Positions 1-13,257 of a stretch of DNA of 64,000 nucleotides are shown here, piece by piece. Within the stretch, counting starts at the first letter, position 1. Each line of letters opens with the position of its first letter. Made by a program: the position numbers and the translations under genes. The stretch comes from Takakia lepidozioides (Eukaryota > Streptophyta > Takakiopsida > Takakiales > Takakiaceae): positions 32,488,001 to 32,552,000 of the forward strand of contig CM060733.1 of NCBI GenBank assembly GCA_030704615.1. Reading direction: 5' to 3'. The notes under the pieces are model-generated. The model did no database searches. It was not told where the DNA came from and worked only from the letters and a program-made list of their open reading frames with translations.

Positions 1-529
1 TATTCTATGTTGCCAAAAAACAAGATTTAATCACCTCCAGGAAGCAATAAATGTTGCTACATGATGGGAGGATATCTCCTTGCGTCCTACCTGGAAGAAG
101 GTAGCTGACCTTGGGGCAACAACAATAGAATCTCTCATTTAGTGCCCAATTTTAGGCCAATTTTTGTGAGATTGATGCCAATGTATTCTCCATAGAGTGC
201 TTTGTGCACTTTTGTTTTGGTTGGAAATATCGCTACTAGTGAAATTTATATCTGGAACTTGCCACTACATAGTAAAATCTATTCAACTACATGACAACAT
301 GGCTTGATAGTACATCTTACTCACGAAATGCACTAGTAGTTGTACTACACGTCGGCATGGGTTGGTAATCATCTTACTCAATACTAAAATGGATAACAAG
401 ATACTTCCCCTACATAGTGATACTTTCAACTACACGTCGGCATGTGGTGAATCACTTCTCACTAAAGAGTGAAAATTCATGGTCATCAAATATTCACTAT
501 ATAATAAATCATTCCACTACACATGCATT

Positions 530-629
530 GGTGCAATGAAATGTATTACCGCCATGTGTGCTGGTGTAGTGAAATGTATTACTGCCATGTGTAGTGGTGT
601 AGTGAAACTCATTCATTGCCACGCGTGCT
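530..629. repeat. Tandem repeat, three units of about 33 bp
   Basis: Three head-to-tail units start at 530, 563 and 596, each beginning GGTGYARTGAAA and ending in CCATGTGTGCT-like sequence. The first two differ at a few positions and the third is more diverged. Confidence 0.75.
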
Positions 630-1197
630 ACTGAAGTGAAACCACGAACCCCTACTCCCAAAAATTTGGTGGGCCCCAACATAGTGAAATATTTTCACTA
701 CCTGAAAAGACTACCCATTTTAGGGCTGTACCACACTAGCGGCAAGAGGGACAGCGGCACTCAACTTCGGACCCTCGTATTGGTTGAAGGGAGGCCAGTG
801 TGCCGCTCTCCCTACCACACTAGCGCTGCTGCCGGCGGAGAGGCGTTGACATGGCTCCGACCTGGCGCCTACATGTCACATTCCCGTGAAATACGGCTTT
901 CCAGGCAGTGTCCCCTGGAAATCCACAATTTTAGGAAGACATTTTGTCCTGGCGCGATTCTCCCGCCATCGCGAAGCTGGTCTCTCGTCTCTCCGATCCC
1001 GTCGTGCGAGGGTATCTCCTACCTGGTTATTTTTTGAATGAAAAGATAAGGTAGTTGGGATTTTTTTGCCGCCCGGCTTATGCTATAGTGTGGTAGCCTA
1101 TTCATTGCCGCTTGATGACATGGACCTATATCATCCAACAATCCCTAGCCTAGCAACGTCCACGTGCTGTTGGTGTGCCGCTAGTGTTACGGCCCTT

Positions 1198-1245
1198 ACT
1201 TCAGATCGAGCCAGAAATGACACTTCAGATCGAGCCAGAAATGAC
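1198..1245. repeat. Perfect 24-bp tandem duplication
   Basis: Two identical copies of a 24-bp unit beginning ACTTCAGATCGAGCC lie back to back (1198-1221 and 1222-1245). Perfect identity in otherwise diverged DNA suggests a recent slippage event. Confidence 0.9.
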
Positions 1246-1440
1246 GCGCCTAAAACGACTAGGGTGTCAGTAGTCAAACATGCCTGAAATGACTCAAAAG
1301 GTAGTGAAATGTAGTCCTAAAAACCAGATCCTGTTGTTGTAGTGACCTTTTCATTGCCACTCTGCAGCTGTCCAAACACCCACCCCAAATCCACCCCAAA
1401 TGCATCCATTGCCACTACAACTTGCATAGCACCCTCACCA

Positions 1441-4400
1441 CTTGCTTACTGTTTGAAAAGACCTCACGCTCTAATCATGTTGCCGAGGGAATCTTACTGG
1501 GTATGGGGACACAGGTAAGGATCTACAAATACGCACATAATTAGAAGCGATGGCGTCTACTGGGTAAACTGAATACTAGGACCTGCAGTGGCAGTAGCAG
1601 GGAGGTAGGTAGATTGGTGGAGTCCTTAAAAGCCACTGACTGAGATGGCCAGCCTTCTGGCCACACAGACAACAGTCACACTGGTCCATTATTAGTATGA
1701 AAAACTACTATCTATTATTTCTTACCGCACCCCCTTCACAATCATGAACCCTCCACTAATCAGTGACTAACCTCCCCGGGCAGGTCGGTGGCAGGATTCA
1801 AACAATCTGGTCACCATCTCTAGAGCATCACAAGAATGTGATATTTAGGACAGGCCAGGGCGACAATAATACCCACTTGAGCTTTGACATTTGTGTAATA
1901 CTGTGTAGAGAAATGTGAGGAACGAGGACTCTGTGCATTGATGGTTGTGTTGAGTATATTGTAGACGTGCGAAGGAATATTTGTAGTACTAAAGTCTTGT
2001 GCAGCAGGCGGGCAGTACGAAATTTGTACATTGGGTCAATCATTGCTGTCTCTCTCCTGGCTTTGGCTGGCTCCCTTCTACTTTGGGATCTCTCCTTTGG
2101 GCATCTCACAACTGGAGCCCAGCTTGAAGGGTGCCTCGCGGGTGTCCCGGAACAGACTCCAGGAGGGGTGCATAGCATTGGGGAGAGAGGTGGTGCTTAG
2201 AGTTGGAGGAGCATAGTCTGTGGATGGTCCGACAAGGTGGCTTAGTTTGTCAGCGATGGCGACAAAACTCTTCAATGGTAATGGGTTCCCTTTTTTCTTG
2301 TTGTAAGCTGTTCGTGTTTCAGCTTGATAGTAGAGTAGATGCGTGAATATGTTTCGAACGGGATCACCCATCATGTGGGAATGGGAGATCTCTTATTTGA
2401 GAAGTGGGAGGTTGAATGTCTGGGTCTACTAGTCAGATACAACCGAATCTTTTATTCTGTAAGTGATCTGGATCTATTTGTTCTTTGTGCGCGAAATCAT
2501 AAGCTCACAAGTTATGAAGTACCTTGATCGAGAACGGAAGGTAGGACGAGACGGTTGCAGTGCGCTTTATCGTCGTGAGAGGAGGAAGGTGACGAAGGCC
2601 AGAAATGATTGGGCTAAGAGTGTTGGCAACATTGTTTAAAGAACAACTTCTCCGCTCATGTGTTGTTCCTTTCATCGGTTTTCCTTATAGCAAGCGAAAG
2701 ATCGTTTCACCTTCGATGTGGTGGGGGGGGGGGGGGGGTGACTGAGCAGCAGCGGGTGTAGTGCTGAGCTTTTGTGAAGTCGCCCAGCTGTCATGATTGT
2801 TAGTTCAACTCCATTAGGAACACCTGGAGTTCCAGTAAGTAGTTTTCTGGAGAGATCAGCAGACAAGCACCTCTGAAATGAGGCCTCAAGGTTTGGGACT
2901 GCTACTGTGGTTTTGTCGCCACAGCAGAGGTACCAGGGTATTGTTCACCCAGTTTTCTTTGGTGGTTTTCAATGCATCTTCTCTGAGGCTGCAACACAAA
3001 ATGTTCCAGGACCAATCAGACTGGAATTGAATGTTAACGCACACCTCTAAGTTAGATGCTCTGGCTCCAGATGTAATGATAACAGGTCTTCTTGCTACCA
3101 CAGAAAAATATGTGGGGCCCCATTGTCATCCCAGTGATGATAAAAATTGGATTCAGCGTCAGATTTATAGATATTTGAGATTTTGGATCAGGAGGATGGA
3201 AGACATTGGTAAAGGCTTCAGGGAGATGACTGCTAGTTGAGTTACCATGAGAGGGAGGGAGAGATAGGGCTTGTCTTGTCATGACAAGAAAGGCTAGACC
3301 AGACCATTTTGTCTTTTTTTCAAAAACAAAGACAAAATACAGCCTTGTTACCAAGGCACCATCACCCTTCTCCTAAACCACAGTCTTGTTCCTGATTTGT
3401 TTCACACTTCTGGGTGATTGGGGTGGGTGGTGGGGTTTGCTAGAAACCCTTCAAAAAACCACCGTTCTTCACAGTGACAGATATCATACTGAACAGCTTT
3501 CATATTCACTGTACATTCAGACTGGGATTTCCAGAAAACAGAAATTTATGCTTTTTAGCATGTGGACTAGGTCAGTGACCTCCAAGACAGCCTTAGCCTT
3601 TACTTAAGCAAACCAGTGCTTGCTTAAAACCATAGAGATCTCTGCCCACAGTAAATGTCTGAGCATAGTACTTCTCTATGAGGATAATTCGGTTTCATCA
3701 AAGTAGTGTCAACACATACTTTCCTGAAAATCACGTCAAAACTGAGACAAATCCAAGTCTTCCATCATAGCCCGAATGGGGTGTACTGCCATGTCTTAAA
3801 TCAAAACAAACACAGTATTCAAGATGAAACCACTCAGCTGGGCTGTAAACTGAGATTGATCCAAGTCAAGACGGGTCTTCAGAACCCTCTGGTATCAGAT
3901 CCAAGGGTACATTACTTCCGTAAAATACTTCCCTCACAGAAACATGAGGCCTTCGTCAAGGCAAAGCTCGGTGAGCGGTGTGCCCAACACTTTGCCTGTA
4001 GTTTCAGGTAGCCGCCATTTGTACTCAAACAACTTTTGTAAATGAGTACTAAATTGCAGGATAAGGGTTCTGAAACCCTAAATTCAAACCCACAAGGCCC
4101 TGGCCAGGGAATGAGTTTTGCAGCAAGTGTGTACTTGTCATTTTCAGGACATCTTTAGGAAAAACACTTTATTCCACCTGAAATATTCTACCCATGATTA
4201 GAGAGAGAGAGAGAGTATTGGGGGGGGGGGGGGACTTTCTGTCCCTAAATGTTTGCACATTTGTTCCAGTCTGGACTGTTTGAAACTGGTGTTATGAGAT
4301 GCACTAATATAACTGCCATAGTTAGACTATTTCAACGTCATTGCCTTCTCAGGTTGTAGAGCAGTGGTGTTTTGATCACTGTAGTCAGTGTACAGAGATT

Positions 4401-4808
4401 CACGTTTTTGTGGAAAGGTCTCTTTATTGGCAAGTGTAGCATGTGTTGAGTGGGCAGGTCTTTTGCTGATATTGCTTGTTGGTTAAGTTAATTATCAAAA
4501 CTAGGTCTATCTTGAATGCTTCCAATAATTGATTGTAGTATATCGGCTGAAAAACAGATGCTACTCTTGCTGGGTCTGAAGTATTCTAAGCGTATCCTTA
4601 ATGTCGGAGGTAGAAATAGAGTGATGTGATTCCAAGGGAATAGTTATGGGATGGTATGTTAACGGCTCTCCCCATGTGGCTTTGATGTGAGAAATTCACT
4701 GTAATCTTGCTCACAGAACCTATTATCTTATTCTTCTGCCGTATTCTTATCAACCTTATTCTTCTCATTCCCATTCTCCTCTATCATTACTGCTGTATCC
4801 CTGCTTTG
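1441..4808. other. Intergenic, no recognisable gene
   Basis: No frame here has a recognisable domain or plausible exon series. It holds a 16-G homopolymer (2723-2738), a GA run followed by a 14-G run (4201-4233), and a weak tRNA-like box B on the minus strand near 1790-1805, possibly a SINE relic. The last few hundred bases should contain the promoter and 5' leader of the PMT gene; no specific promoter element could be assigned. Confidence 0.5.
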
Positions 4809-7800
4809 ATGCTGGCGAAGGGTGCCAAAAATCTGATAATGTAACCACTGGCCAATTTCTCCATGCTCTTTGACCTCAAAAACTCCGCCAGATAGGCTGC
4901 AGACCAGTAGACAACTACGGCAACAGCCACCTGACACAAAATGCTTTTCTGAAAGCTCCATTTTCACTTGGATGAAAGCTGATGGAATGTAGTTGCTTTT
5001 TGATTCTCGATTACTTGCAGGTGCTCTGGGTAAAGACAAACTTGGCTCACCAAAGATTCACCACTTTGACAACACAAAGCGGAAAAAGATAACATCGATT
5101 CTGGTTGTAATTAGTCTCTGCTGTTTTTTTTACATACTGGGATCCTGGCAAAATGGTGGCATTGTCTCCAACGGAGTAGTTCTCAGCAAGGATGTTCCAA
5201 TCAGCAAAGACTTTGAAACTACTACCACCCTTGATTTTTCAGCTCACCATGGCTCACCTGGCAGTGGTGGTTCCAAGAGTATTGTGTTCGCGCCTTGTGA
5301 TATGGAGTATAGTGAGTACACGCCTTGCGAAAATGCAGATCGATCACTAAAGTTCCCTCGGGATAGGCTGGCATACCGGGAACGCCATTGCCCAGAGCCA
5401 AAAGAACTTTTGCGGTGCCTGATCCCAGCACCCCCAGGCTACAAGAACCCACTTCGATGGCCTGAGAGTCGGGACTATGCGTGGTTTGCCAATACTCCCC
5501 ACAAGGAGTTGACAGTTGAGAAGGCAATCCAGAAATGGGTAGTGTATGAGGGTGAGAAACTTCGCTTCCCTGGGGGGGGTACCTTTTCAGCAGGTGGTGC
5601 TGAACAATATATTGATGATATTGCTGCACTTATTCCACTCAATGACGGCACAATCCGGACAGCAATTGATACTGGTTGTGGGGTAAGGTCCTTGTTTATG
5701 GATCAGTCCTTTCATGGTATTGTTATTTTCAATGAAAATCCGTTTGACGACTTGGTGCACACTTCAATTGAGCAACCCCCCTGAGAAGTTGCTAGAAGAA
5801 GAGATTCTGCATGTGACCATATCCACTTGTTATTTTGTGCTGTGATAGGTGTGGCTAAGTTTTGGAGTTGAAGTGGTTTATGCTGAGTTCTAATGAAACG
5901 GCATTGCCTTGCGTTTCCTTAAGAGGAGGATGCTAGGTCATGCTCCCAGTGGTATGTATACGAGTTCTGTCTAAGAGAGGCTCATGTACTCGCCTTGACT
6001 ACAACCCAGTGGATACAAAAAGGCATGTCTGTTTGTCCTAAGATTGGAAGTTGAATGTTGTGACAGGTGGCAAGCTGGGGAGCATATCTGCTGAGTAAAA
6101 ATGTATTGACTATGTCTTTTGCTCCAAGGGACACACATGTCTCACAAGTACAGTTTGCATTGGAGAGAGGGGTTCCTGCTATTCTTGGTGTCATGGCTGT
6201 ACATCGCATGCCATACCCAGCACGTGCATTTGATATGGCACATTGCTCACGCTGCCTGATTCCTTGGACTGGCTATGGTAAGGATATTGGCAATCCAATT
6301 CGGTGTTAAGATGGCTGGGAAACTTTACTTTCTCGTGGCAAAAAAATATACGATGGTTGTCATTGTTATTTATCCTCTTATGGATAAGCCTTTTGGGACT
6401 CTAAGTTGACATCGATTTGTTGGTCTTCCGAACTTCAGAAACTTGGACGAAGGGGTGGACTTATCCAGTTATGTTACCTAGTGAGGATTCCAAAATTCAC
6501 GGTTTTCAAACACAACCTAAAGTTCTGTGTAGGGCTTGCATTGGTGTACCCCATTGCCAAGATAAGGAGGGGCTGTGGGCTATGGAAAGTAGCCTGTTTG
6601 CAGGTCAATGCAGGACTAATGGACTGCTACTACATGTATGTTTCTGACTACCAATTACCACCATAGAGGTGTGATTGACCCTTTCGGTGGGCCACTGACA
6701 GCGGGAGCTCTTAATCCCTCCAACTTTGAGGTTAGAATCTGATGAGACCAGGGACAGAGAATAGTGTTGGAATAAAGTCTGAAGTTCTTTGAACTTGTAT
6801 TAGTACTTGTCAAAGGATCCACACTAGCTGCCACAGCAATGAGTCCACTAATTGGAGACTGGATATTTACAAAAGCAGGAAACCCAAGATATCTGATGGA
6901 GTCCTCTTTTTGTTGTGTACAGACAACATCTACTTGATTGAAGTTGACCGCGTGTTGAGGCCTGGTGGGTACTGGATTCTTTCGGGCCCTCCAGTGAACT
7001 GGAGGAATCATTACAGGGGTTGGAATCGGACTAAAGCAGATCTCAAGGCTGAGCAAGATGCAATCGAGGATGGTGCTCGCCGTCTGTGCTGGAAGAAAGT
7101 TGAAGAGAAGGACAATCTGGCTATCTGGCAAAAACCTTGGAATCACATTGATTGTGAGCAAGCTCGCAGACGCGACACGTCAGTGTTGCCTCACATCTGC
7201 AGCAAATCGGAGAACCCTGATAGTGCCTGGTTTATCTCTTGCTCCCTTTTCCTTTCTTCCCCGACATTCACAAGTTGTCGATGTGGATCAAAGAAACTGC
7301 AGTGTGTGTTGACTAGTGCGGATGGTCTTGGTCTAGGAATTCTGATGTTCGAAGGGTATTTTTCTGAGCGTGAAGGTGGCTGGCTTGGTTTTTTGTCTTT
7401 AGGCATGTAAGGAGTTCCTGTCTGTGGTAATGTGTGCCTATCTGCTGTTTGTCCAATGTCCCAGTCCTACTCTTTCCACAAATGTTACTCCCAGCACTCC
7501 TGTTTTACTCTTACACTTGTGATTCAGTTCCAACTTGACAATTTGATTTTTTTTCTGTCTCTTCAAACAGGTACCGCAAAATGGAAACGTGCATCACTCC
7601 ACTACCTGTGGCCGAAGACAGGGAAGAAGTGTCTGGCGGGGGATTGGCCAAATGGCCGGCCCGATTGACAGCTATTCCTCCTCGAATTGCCAGCGGTTCT
7701 CTTCCTGGAATCACTGCAGAGACTTTCAACGCAGACACTGAACTGTGGGTTGAACGAGTGGGTTACTACAAGGAACATTTGGTTGGTCCCCTGGCACAAG

Positions 7801-9168
7801 GGAGATATCGGAACATAATGGACATGAATGCCGGCCTTGGAGGCTTTGCTGCTGCTCTCACCGAGGATCCTGTGTGGGTCATGAATGCGATGCCTCCTGA
7901 GTCCAAGGACAACACTCTGGGTGTCATTTACGAGCGGGGTCTTATTGGGACCTACCAGAACTGGTTCGTTTATTTCTTGCCACTGATGGTTTTGTAAGCG
8001 TTGCAGATGGAATTAGCAGTGGGAGAATGGACTGGCAGATCGGAAACAGATCAGTAGAAAGAACCGGTGATTATCGTTTTAGCTGTTAGCTTGAACAATG
8101 AGAAGCTGGAGGTCATCTTACTGTCCATTCTGATTGGGTCATAGTTTTATTCACCCTTGCCGCATTTGGACTCGGGCATTGTTCTGACGTTGCAACATCT
8201 GAGGCAAGTCTTTAAATGATTATAGGTGTCTCCCTTAAAGATAATAAGAATTGGTTTGTTTCCTGCTTACACTCAGTCTGACAACCTCCTCTAGGGAGGT
8301 TATTAGTATTGCAAATCTGTGAACAGGTCAACCTTGCTTTCTTCAGCCCCTGAAAGAAACCTCTCTGAAATGACTTTGACACGTGAAAATGGAAATCTGT
8401 CTGAAGGAGTACATATCGTTTCTGAAGTTGGTAAGCTACAAATCTCTTTCCTTGTACACAGAGGGCCTTCTGTTTGGAAATGGATATAAATGTATCTGAT
8501 ATGTGCTATTATTGGGAATCCTGACTTGGGGCAGGTGTGAGGCGTTCTCTACATATCCCAGGACTTACGACCTCATCCATGCAAATGGTATCTTCAGCAT
8601 GTACCAGGATCGGTAAGTTTGCAATGGTTGATTCTACTGTAAGCAACTCAATGACAGAACTGTCGCTCTTCTTGAGATGGCTAACCCTCAATCTGTGCAG
8701 TTGTGTGGATTTGGAAAGGGGAGAACAAAGGATGGAGGACCTTCTAATGGCCAAAGACCTCAACCAAATTGTTGTTAGACATTTCTGAAGGGGCAGCAAC
8801 AGCTCATGGTCATTGTATGCTACTCAGAATTTTTTTCCAAGGAGATGTTTGTCTGAAAATTTAGGTTTTGACTTCGGCTTGTAGTCACAGCTCTAACATT
8901 GGTGGTGTGGCATTCATTGGACAGGTGTGACATTGTGGATATCCTGCTGGAGATGGACCGAATCTTACGGCCAGAAGGTGCTGTCCTTATCCGAGACGAA
9001 GTGGATGTGCTGAACAAGGTGATGCTTATCACACAAGGCATGCGTTGGGAGACTCGCCTGGCAGACCACGAGAGTGGTCCTTTTAACCGCGAAAAGATAT
9101 TGGTTGGAGTCAAATCATACTGGGTTGGAAGCAATGCATCCTCAAACTCATCCGATGTATCAACATAA
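4809..9168 (+). CDS. PMT-family SAM-dependent methyltransferase (Golgi, pectin-type), seven exons
   Basis: The protein is a type II Golgi membrane protein of the plant PMT (DUF248/Methyltransf_29) family, thought to methylate homogalacturonan. Inferred exons are 4809-4821, 5021-5682, 6067-6277, 6923-7229, 7571-7963, 8535-8612 and 8925-9168; every junction is GT-AG and keeps frame. Their sum is 1908 nt, giving 635 aa, normal for the family. Residues about 28-47 form one membrane span ([20 protein letters not shown]) after a basic cytosolic tail. Family signatures are [18 protein letters not shown], the SAM motif [13 protein letters not shown] split across exons 2 and 3, [35 protein letters not shown] and [17 protein letters not shown]. 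The body closely resembles the PMT2/14/15/16 group. Exon 1 is the weakest part: the frame at 5021 has no ATG, and ATGCTGGCGAAGG at 4809 supplies one in the right phase. No disabling change was seen. Confidence 0.92.
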
Positions 9169-9900
9169 CAGCAGACCAGTCTTCAATATATGGTGGATTT
9201 ATTCGTTCCTTAGGAGGATCTCTGACATTAGTGAAGAGTTGTTTTGGTATCTTGCAAGCCCTGCTTTACAATGAAGGGTTGATTGCACCAGGTAAAAGAG
9301 GGTGGATAGAAATGAGCCTCAGATTGCAGATGGGGTTCGAAGTTAATTTGATCTTTTCAGTTTCTGAAAAGCATTCAGTGGCTTGGAAGCCAGATTTATT
9401 TGTCAATTAATTAGAAACAAATTGTTTCGTGTAACTAGTAGTAACCCCCTCTTGTTTGTCTGGTGTCTGGCTGGAGGGGATACTCGGAGGGCAATTGTTT
9501 GAAATTCAAGCTAGTTCTCCTGAGGCTAACTCATTTGTAGCACTGTGGATTGGGACCAATTTGTCACGTTGAATTTCATCACAGGATTACTCAACAGCTC
9601 AACAGCTGAAAGGTCTGTATGATGAGGAGAACACAAAGCTTAGACCTTTTTCAGGTGCTCGCTTGAAGGGCAACAGTCCAAACTCGTTAGTAAACATTTC
9701 ATGTGTGCACTGGTGACTTGTGATGTAAACAGTGTTGGTTTCTCCAGATGTCTGGTAGGATTTGGCCATGTCCCCCTGAGATGGTCTAAAAGTTGTGGTT
9801 GCAGGAGCTCTGCAATGAGGAGCCATTTGGTACGTGTCATTCTCTCTCTTTTAACGCTTCTTCCCTATCATTTCTAACGCATCAATATATGAAGCAAGGT
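9169..9900. other. 3' flank of the PMT gene, no gene seen
   Basis: About 730 bases follow the PMT stop codon. They should include its 3' UTR, but no clear AATAAA signal was found. No frame has recognisable coding content. A short TTTG run near 9907-9922 marks the start of the next repeat. Confidence 0.5.
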
Positions 9901-9939
9901 AGTTGTTTGTTTGTTTGTTTGTAGCGTTGAGATCTCTCA

Positions 9940-10335
9940 AACCGCGGGGCCCCAGCCCTTGTGCTTGGTAACATTGGAAAGCCCTCGATAAGGAGGGGCT
10001 TGGTCTCATAATTTTTGGACCTGCAGTGTGGGAGATGTGGAATTTCAAGTACTTCTGGTAGCCGGAAATTGGTGAAAAATAGCAAAGTGGGCTTTCCTGG
10101 AACATTTGTGCCCGCGGACAGAAATGTAAATTGAGCTTTTTTGAAATATTGTTTGTAGCTTGGTTGAGTTATCCGGACACACGTGGGCCCCAGACCTGGG
10201 GCTTGGTACGGTTGGAAAGCCTACGATGAGGAGACTTATCTCATAATTTTTCGAGGGGGGAGATATGGAATTTCAAGTACTTTTGGTCGATGGAAATTCG
10301 TGAAAAATAGCGAAGTGGGCTTTGTAGAACAAATG
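9940..10335. repeat. Diverged tandem duplication, about 239 bp period
   Basis: Two copies of a unit begin near 9944 and 10183. Each starts GGGGCCCCAG or GGGCCCCAGA and continues through GCTTGGTA, TTGGAAAGCC, TCTCATAATTTTT, GGAATTTCAAGTACTT and AAATAGC-AAGTGGGCTT. Indels separate the copies. The frame at 10183-10365 lies entirely inside the second copy and is not called a gene. Confidence 0.75.
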
Positions 10336-11139
10336 ATGATTGGCCTGAGACTTATGGAATTATAAACAATTTTGGTTGCTGAAAATTCAACTTTCTCACA
10401 AAATCAAGTGTTTTTTAAAAAATATATATATAACAGGGGACAGAGGCCCTGGATGAAACTTTATTGAAGATTATTGAAAGGGAAAAAAATTAAAACCCAT
10501 TTATTTCCTGTAGGCAGCTATAAGGCTTGAACACTGTCCTTGTTGGATAACTCTTGAACACCATGGACTTTAAAAACGGATTGCCTCCTGAGGACGAAAT
10601 GTTACCATAACGGAAGATGAGATGTTACCATAACGGAATGCCTAAGTACCTTGGAATGGATACCATGCGAAGAACCGAACGAGAGAAGGGAGCCTTAGGA
10701 AAAGAGGGGCAGGGCGAACAAAACGGAGCGACGGGTAGAGAGAGAGAGATATATGGAAGCATGAACAGTAATATGGGCGAGAGGGGAGGAGTGGAGAGAG
10801 ATCTATAGGAGGAGGAGGGGAGATAAGCCACAAAGAGAAGGAGTATAAAGACCAAGAGATTCATCTATGGAAGTGGAGCCTGGCTGCTGAGAAGGGCTTG
10901 ACGTGCTTCCAGTTAACATCATATCTCTCAAATTCCGGGGAAGCCAAAGAGGTGACATCTGTGTCCCTGCCAACAGGGGATTTTGTCTGCCCTTAAACAG
11001 GTGAGATCATGAGCGCAGCTACAAATGATCCCATGCTTACCCCATGTTGCTCGGAAGGAATGGAGAAGGGAGTGTTGTCTCTCTGGTTTCTTGGCGACCG
11101 CTACACATAGCAAAACCCAAGCCTTTTTAGCAGCCACAA
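10336..11139. other. Intergenic, AT-rich then GA-rich
   Basis: No gene is recognised. A short direct repeat, GATGTTACCATAACGGA with variants, occurs near 10598-10640. A purine-rich stretch follows (10670-10860). The part next to 11140 may be the 3' UTR and tail of the adjacent minus-strand LINE, but no tail or target-site duplication could be fixed. Confidence 0.4.
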
Positions 11140-13232
11140 TCAAATCAAAGAAAACCAATGTAAGAATAGACGTTGCAAAGGTATTATCGCCGTGGAGGGC
11201 CAATGCACATCTCTACCTTTCCATTGATTCCAGAGAACCGAACATCTAAGGGTCTCAAAGACAGGGCAGTTTGAGGTCTTGGTTTTCCCTCCTTGATTAT
11301 AATTGAGGAGGATAGCCAGAGAGCCGAAGGGCATGTGCTCCCATGTCCTGTAGAATTCTTGTATTAGGGGCCAGATGAGCCGGGGTGCCAGGCAGTGGAG
11401 CAAACAGTGCTCAAGGGATTCTATGGTTTGGATAGTACAACATTGACATAGAAAGGCTTTAGGAAAATTTAGATATTGGCCCACCTTAAGAACCCTATTA
11501 GCCACTTGCCAGAGAAAGGCACTAATCTTAGTTGGTACTTTAGCTTTTTCCCAGACCAAGGACCAGATCCCTTTCCAATTTTCCTCTCTAAAGTTTTCGT
11601 GACTCCACTTGTCATCCCATTTTGTGGTGAGGGGGGTAGCCCCTAGCAATGCCCTGTAACCTCTCTTGGTTGAGTAAGCAAAGAGGGGGTGGATGTCATC
11701 CCCGAACTTCCGAGTCCACTCTGCCGGGTCTAAATGCAGTGATGAGATGCCAAAGAAACCTATGAGGGTGAAAGGGCCTTTTGCCAGCCAGGCAATAACG
11801 GATGTCCCTCTGGGAGCAGTGGGGTTGAAGAGTTTTTCCGGGGTAGACCAGTGGCAGATGCAGATAGGGGTGGCAGTGGTAGATGGGAGAGCAATGGCAT
11901 CCGAGGCAATAAGAGATAGATTCCCGGAAAGTTCATCTGCCTTGAAACCAAAGCCTAAGATAGTGGTTTGGGGGACCTCGGAAATGTACAGAACCAGAAT
12001 GGAGGGGGACACCCGGATAACCCACTGGTGGGCCTTGAGTTCGGCATGGCCATCTTTGAGAATCAGCTTCCAAGAGTCAAAGATGGATTGGATAATATGA
12101 GATATACCTGAGCGGAGGCGGTTAGTCCCTAGAGCAAGCTGAAGGGAGAGGGGAGTGCTTTCCTACAAATGATTAACCATGTAGAAGCCCCTAGTTTCCC
12201 AGGCTGCCCATTTCCTAGCGTAAGCACGTTCAACCATAGAAGGGTAGGGATTATTAAGAAATAGGTATTGTCTCAGTGTTTCCTGAAATGTAGTTGGCTC
12301 CTATTTTCTTAGGAATGGCCTGAGGCAATTCCATGATCTCCAGATAGAAGACTAGAGAAGTGAGCCTGGGAATTTGTGATTAAATCCTTGCACTATCCAA
12401 CGCTCAGAAGCAGGCCAGTGAACATGTTGGAGGGATGAGGATGAGTGAATTGTGGTGGAGACCATCATCTTCCACCGACCCCCTTCTGGCCCAATGTATC
12501 TAGGAAGCCACTTCCCTAGGAGAGCTGTGATTTGTGTTTCAGGGTCTAAGACTTCCAAACCACCCATTCTTTTGGGCAGATACCCTAGTAAGCGAGTTGA
12601 CGCTTTAGATTAAGAATCGTAGGCTCCAATCTTTGGTCTTCTGAGAAGTTAATGCCAAATGTGTGACCGAGCAGGGTGGTGGGCTCTCCCTCTTCGAGCC
12701 AAACAAGTCCCAGGTGACCCCCCCAAGAGGGGAAGGATCCAATGTCGGATCTAGAGAGGTCTCCCAAAAGCAAAGCTTTAGTTTTGGACCAATTAACCTT
12801 GAACCGTGAGAGGGTGTATTCAGCTGCTGCTAGAGAGGATTGACTTGCTTTCAGTAGTAAGGTGTCGTCTACGAACATGGATTCTTTAACCTCTCTGCAG
12901 AGCTGGGTTTTGGGGTTTCTCAGCTTTAGGCCTTTTACCTGCGGGTTGTCTTGGAGCATATAGCCTAGAGCATCAGCCACAAAGAGGAAGATGAAGGGTG
13001 CCAAAGGACACCCCTGCCTAACCGACCGTTGTAGCGGGAAGGGCTTGGAGAGGTGCCCATTAACTAGGACTCTGTTGTTGGCCCCCTGCAATAGAATTTG
13101 GACCCACTGGCAGAATCCAGGCGGGAGACCTGATTTCTTGAGAACAGCCATAAAAAATGACCAATCAACCCTGTCGAATGTTTTTTCAAAGTCGAGGATC
13201 CAAAGAGCTAGAGCCTGACCCAAACTGCTGGC
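11140..13232 (-). mobile_element. 5'-truncated LINE: reverse transcriptase and zf-RVT remnants
   Basis: Minus-strand frames carry successive parts of a non-LTR retrotransposon ORF2. The frame at 13223-12585 has reverse transcriptase motifs DFEKTFDRVDWSFF, RQGCPLAPFIFLFVADALG and the active-site motif FVDDTLLL (usually FADD). A piece at 12567-12352 starts GGLEVLDPE. The frame at 12012-11140 ends in a zf-RVT-like region with KISAFLWQVANRVLKVGQYL, CQCC and ESLEHCLLHC. The endonuclease and N-terminal reverse transcriptase are missing: homology begins just upstream of FDRVDW, as expected from 5' truncation during insertion. Frame breaks between the segments show that it is dead. Exact ends and a target-site duplication were not found. 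Confidence 0.9.
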
Positions 13233-13257
13233 GAAGTTTGAAGCCTCCTAGGCCAAG

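Larger units (their letters stand above)
1..1440. repeat. Degenerate short-motif repeat region, no gene
   Basis: This stretch keeps reusing two short words, GTAGTGAAA and CATTGCCAC, and their complements, in diverged copies. The phrase CTACACGTCGGCATG occurs twice between about 340 and 450. The open frame at 636-1037 shows no recognisable domain and is built partly from these repeats, so I do not call it a gene. The region may be the remains of a foldback or satellite-like element, but no clear terminal repeats were found. Confidence 0.5.

Noticed and set aside
636-1037. 133-codon open frame on the plus strand
   Set aside because: It lies inside the degenerate repeat region, shares its words (ACCACACTAGCG repeated) and shows no domain.
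6655-7161. 168-codon minus-strand frame
   Set aside because: It is antisense to PMT exon 4 and its intron; the plus-strand reading is clearly the methyltransferase.
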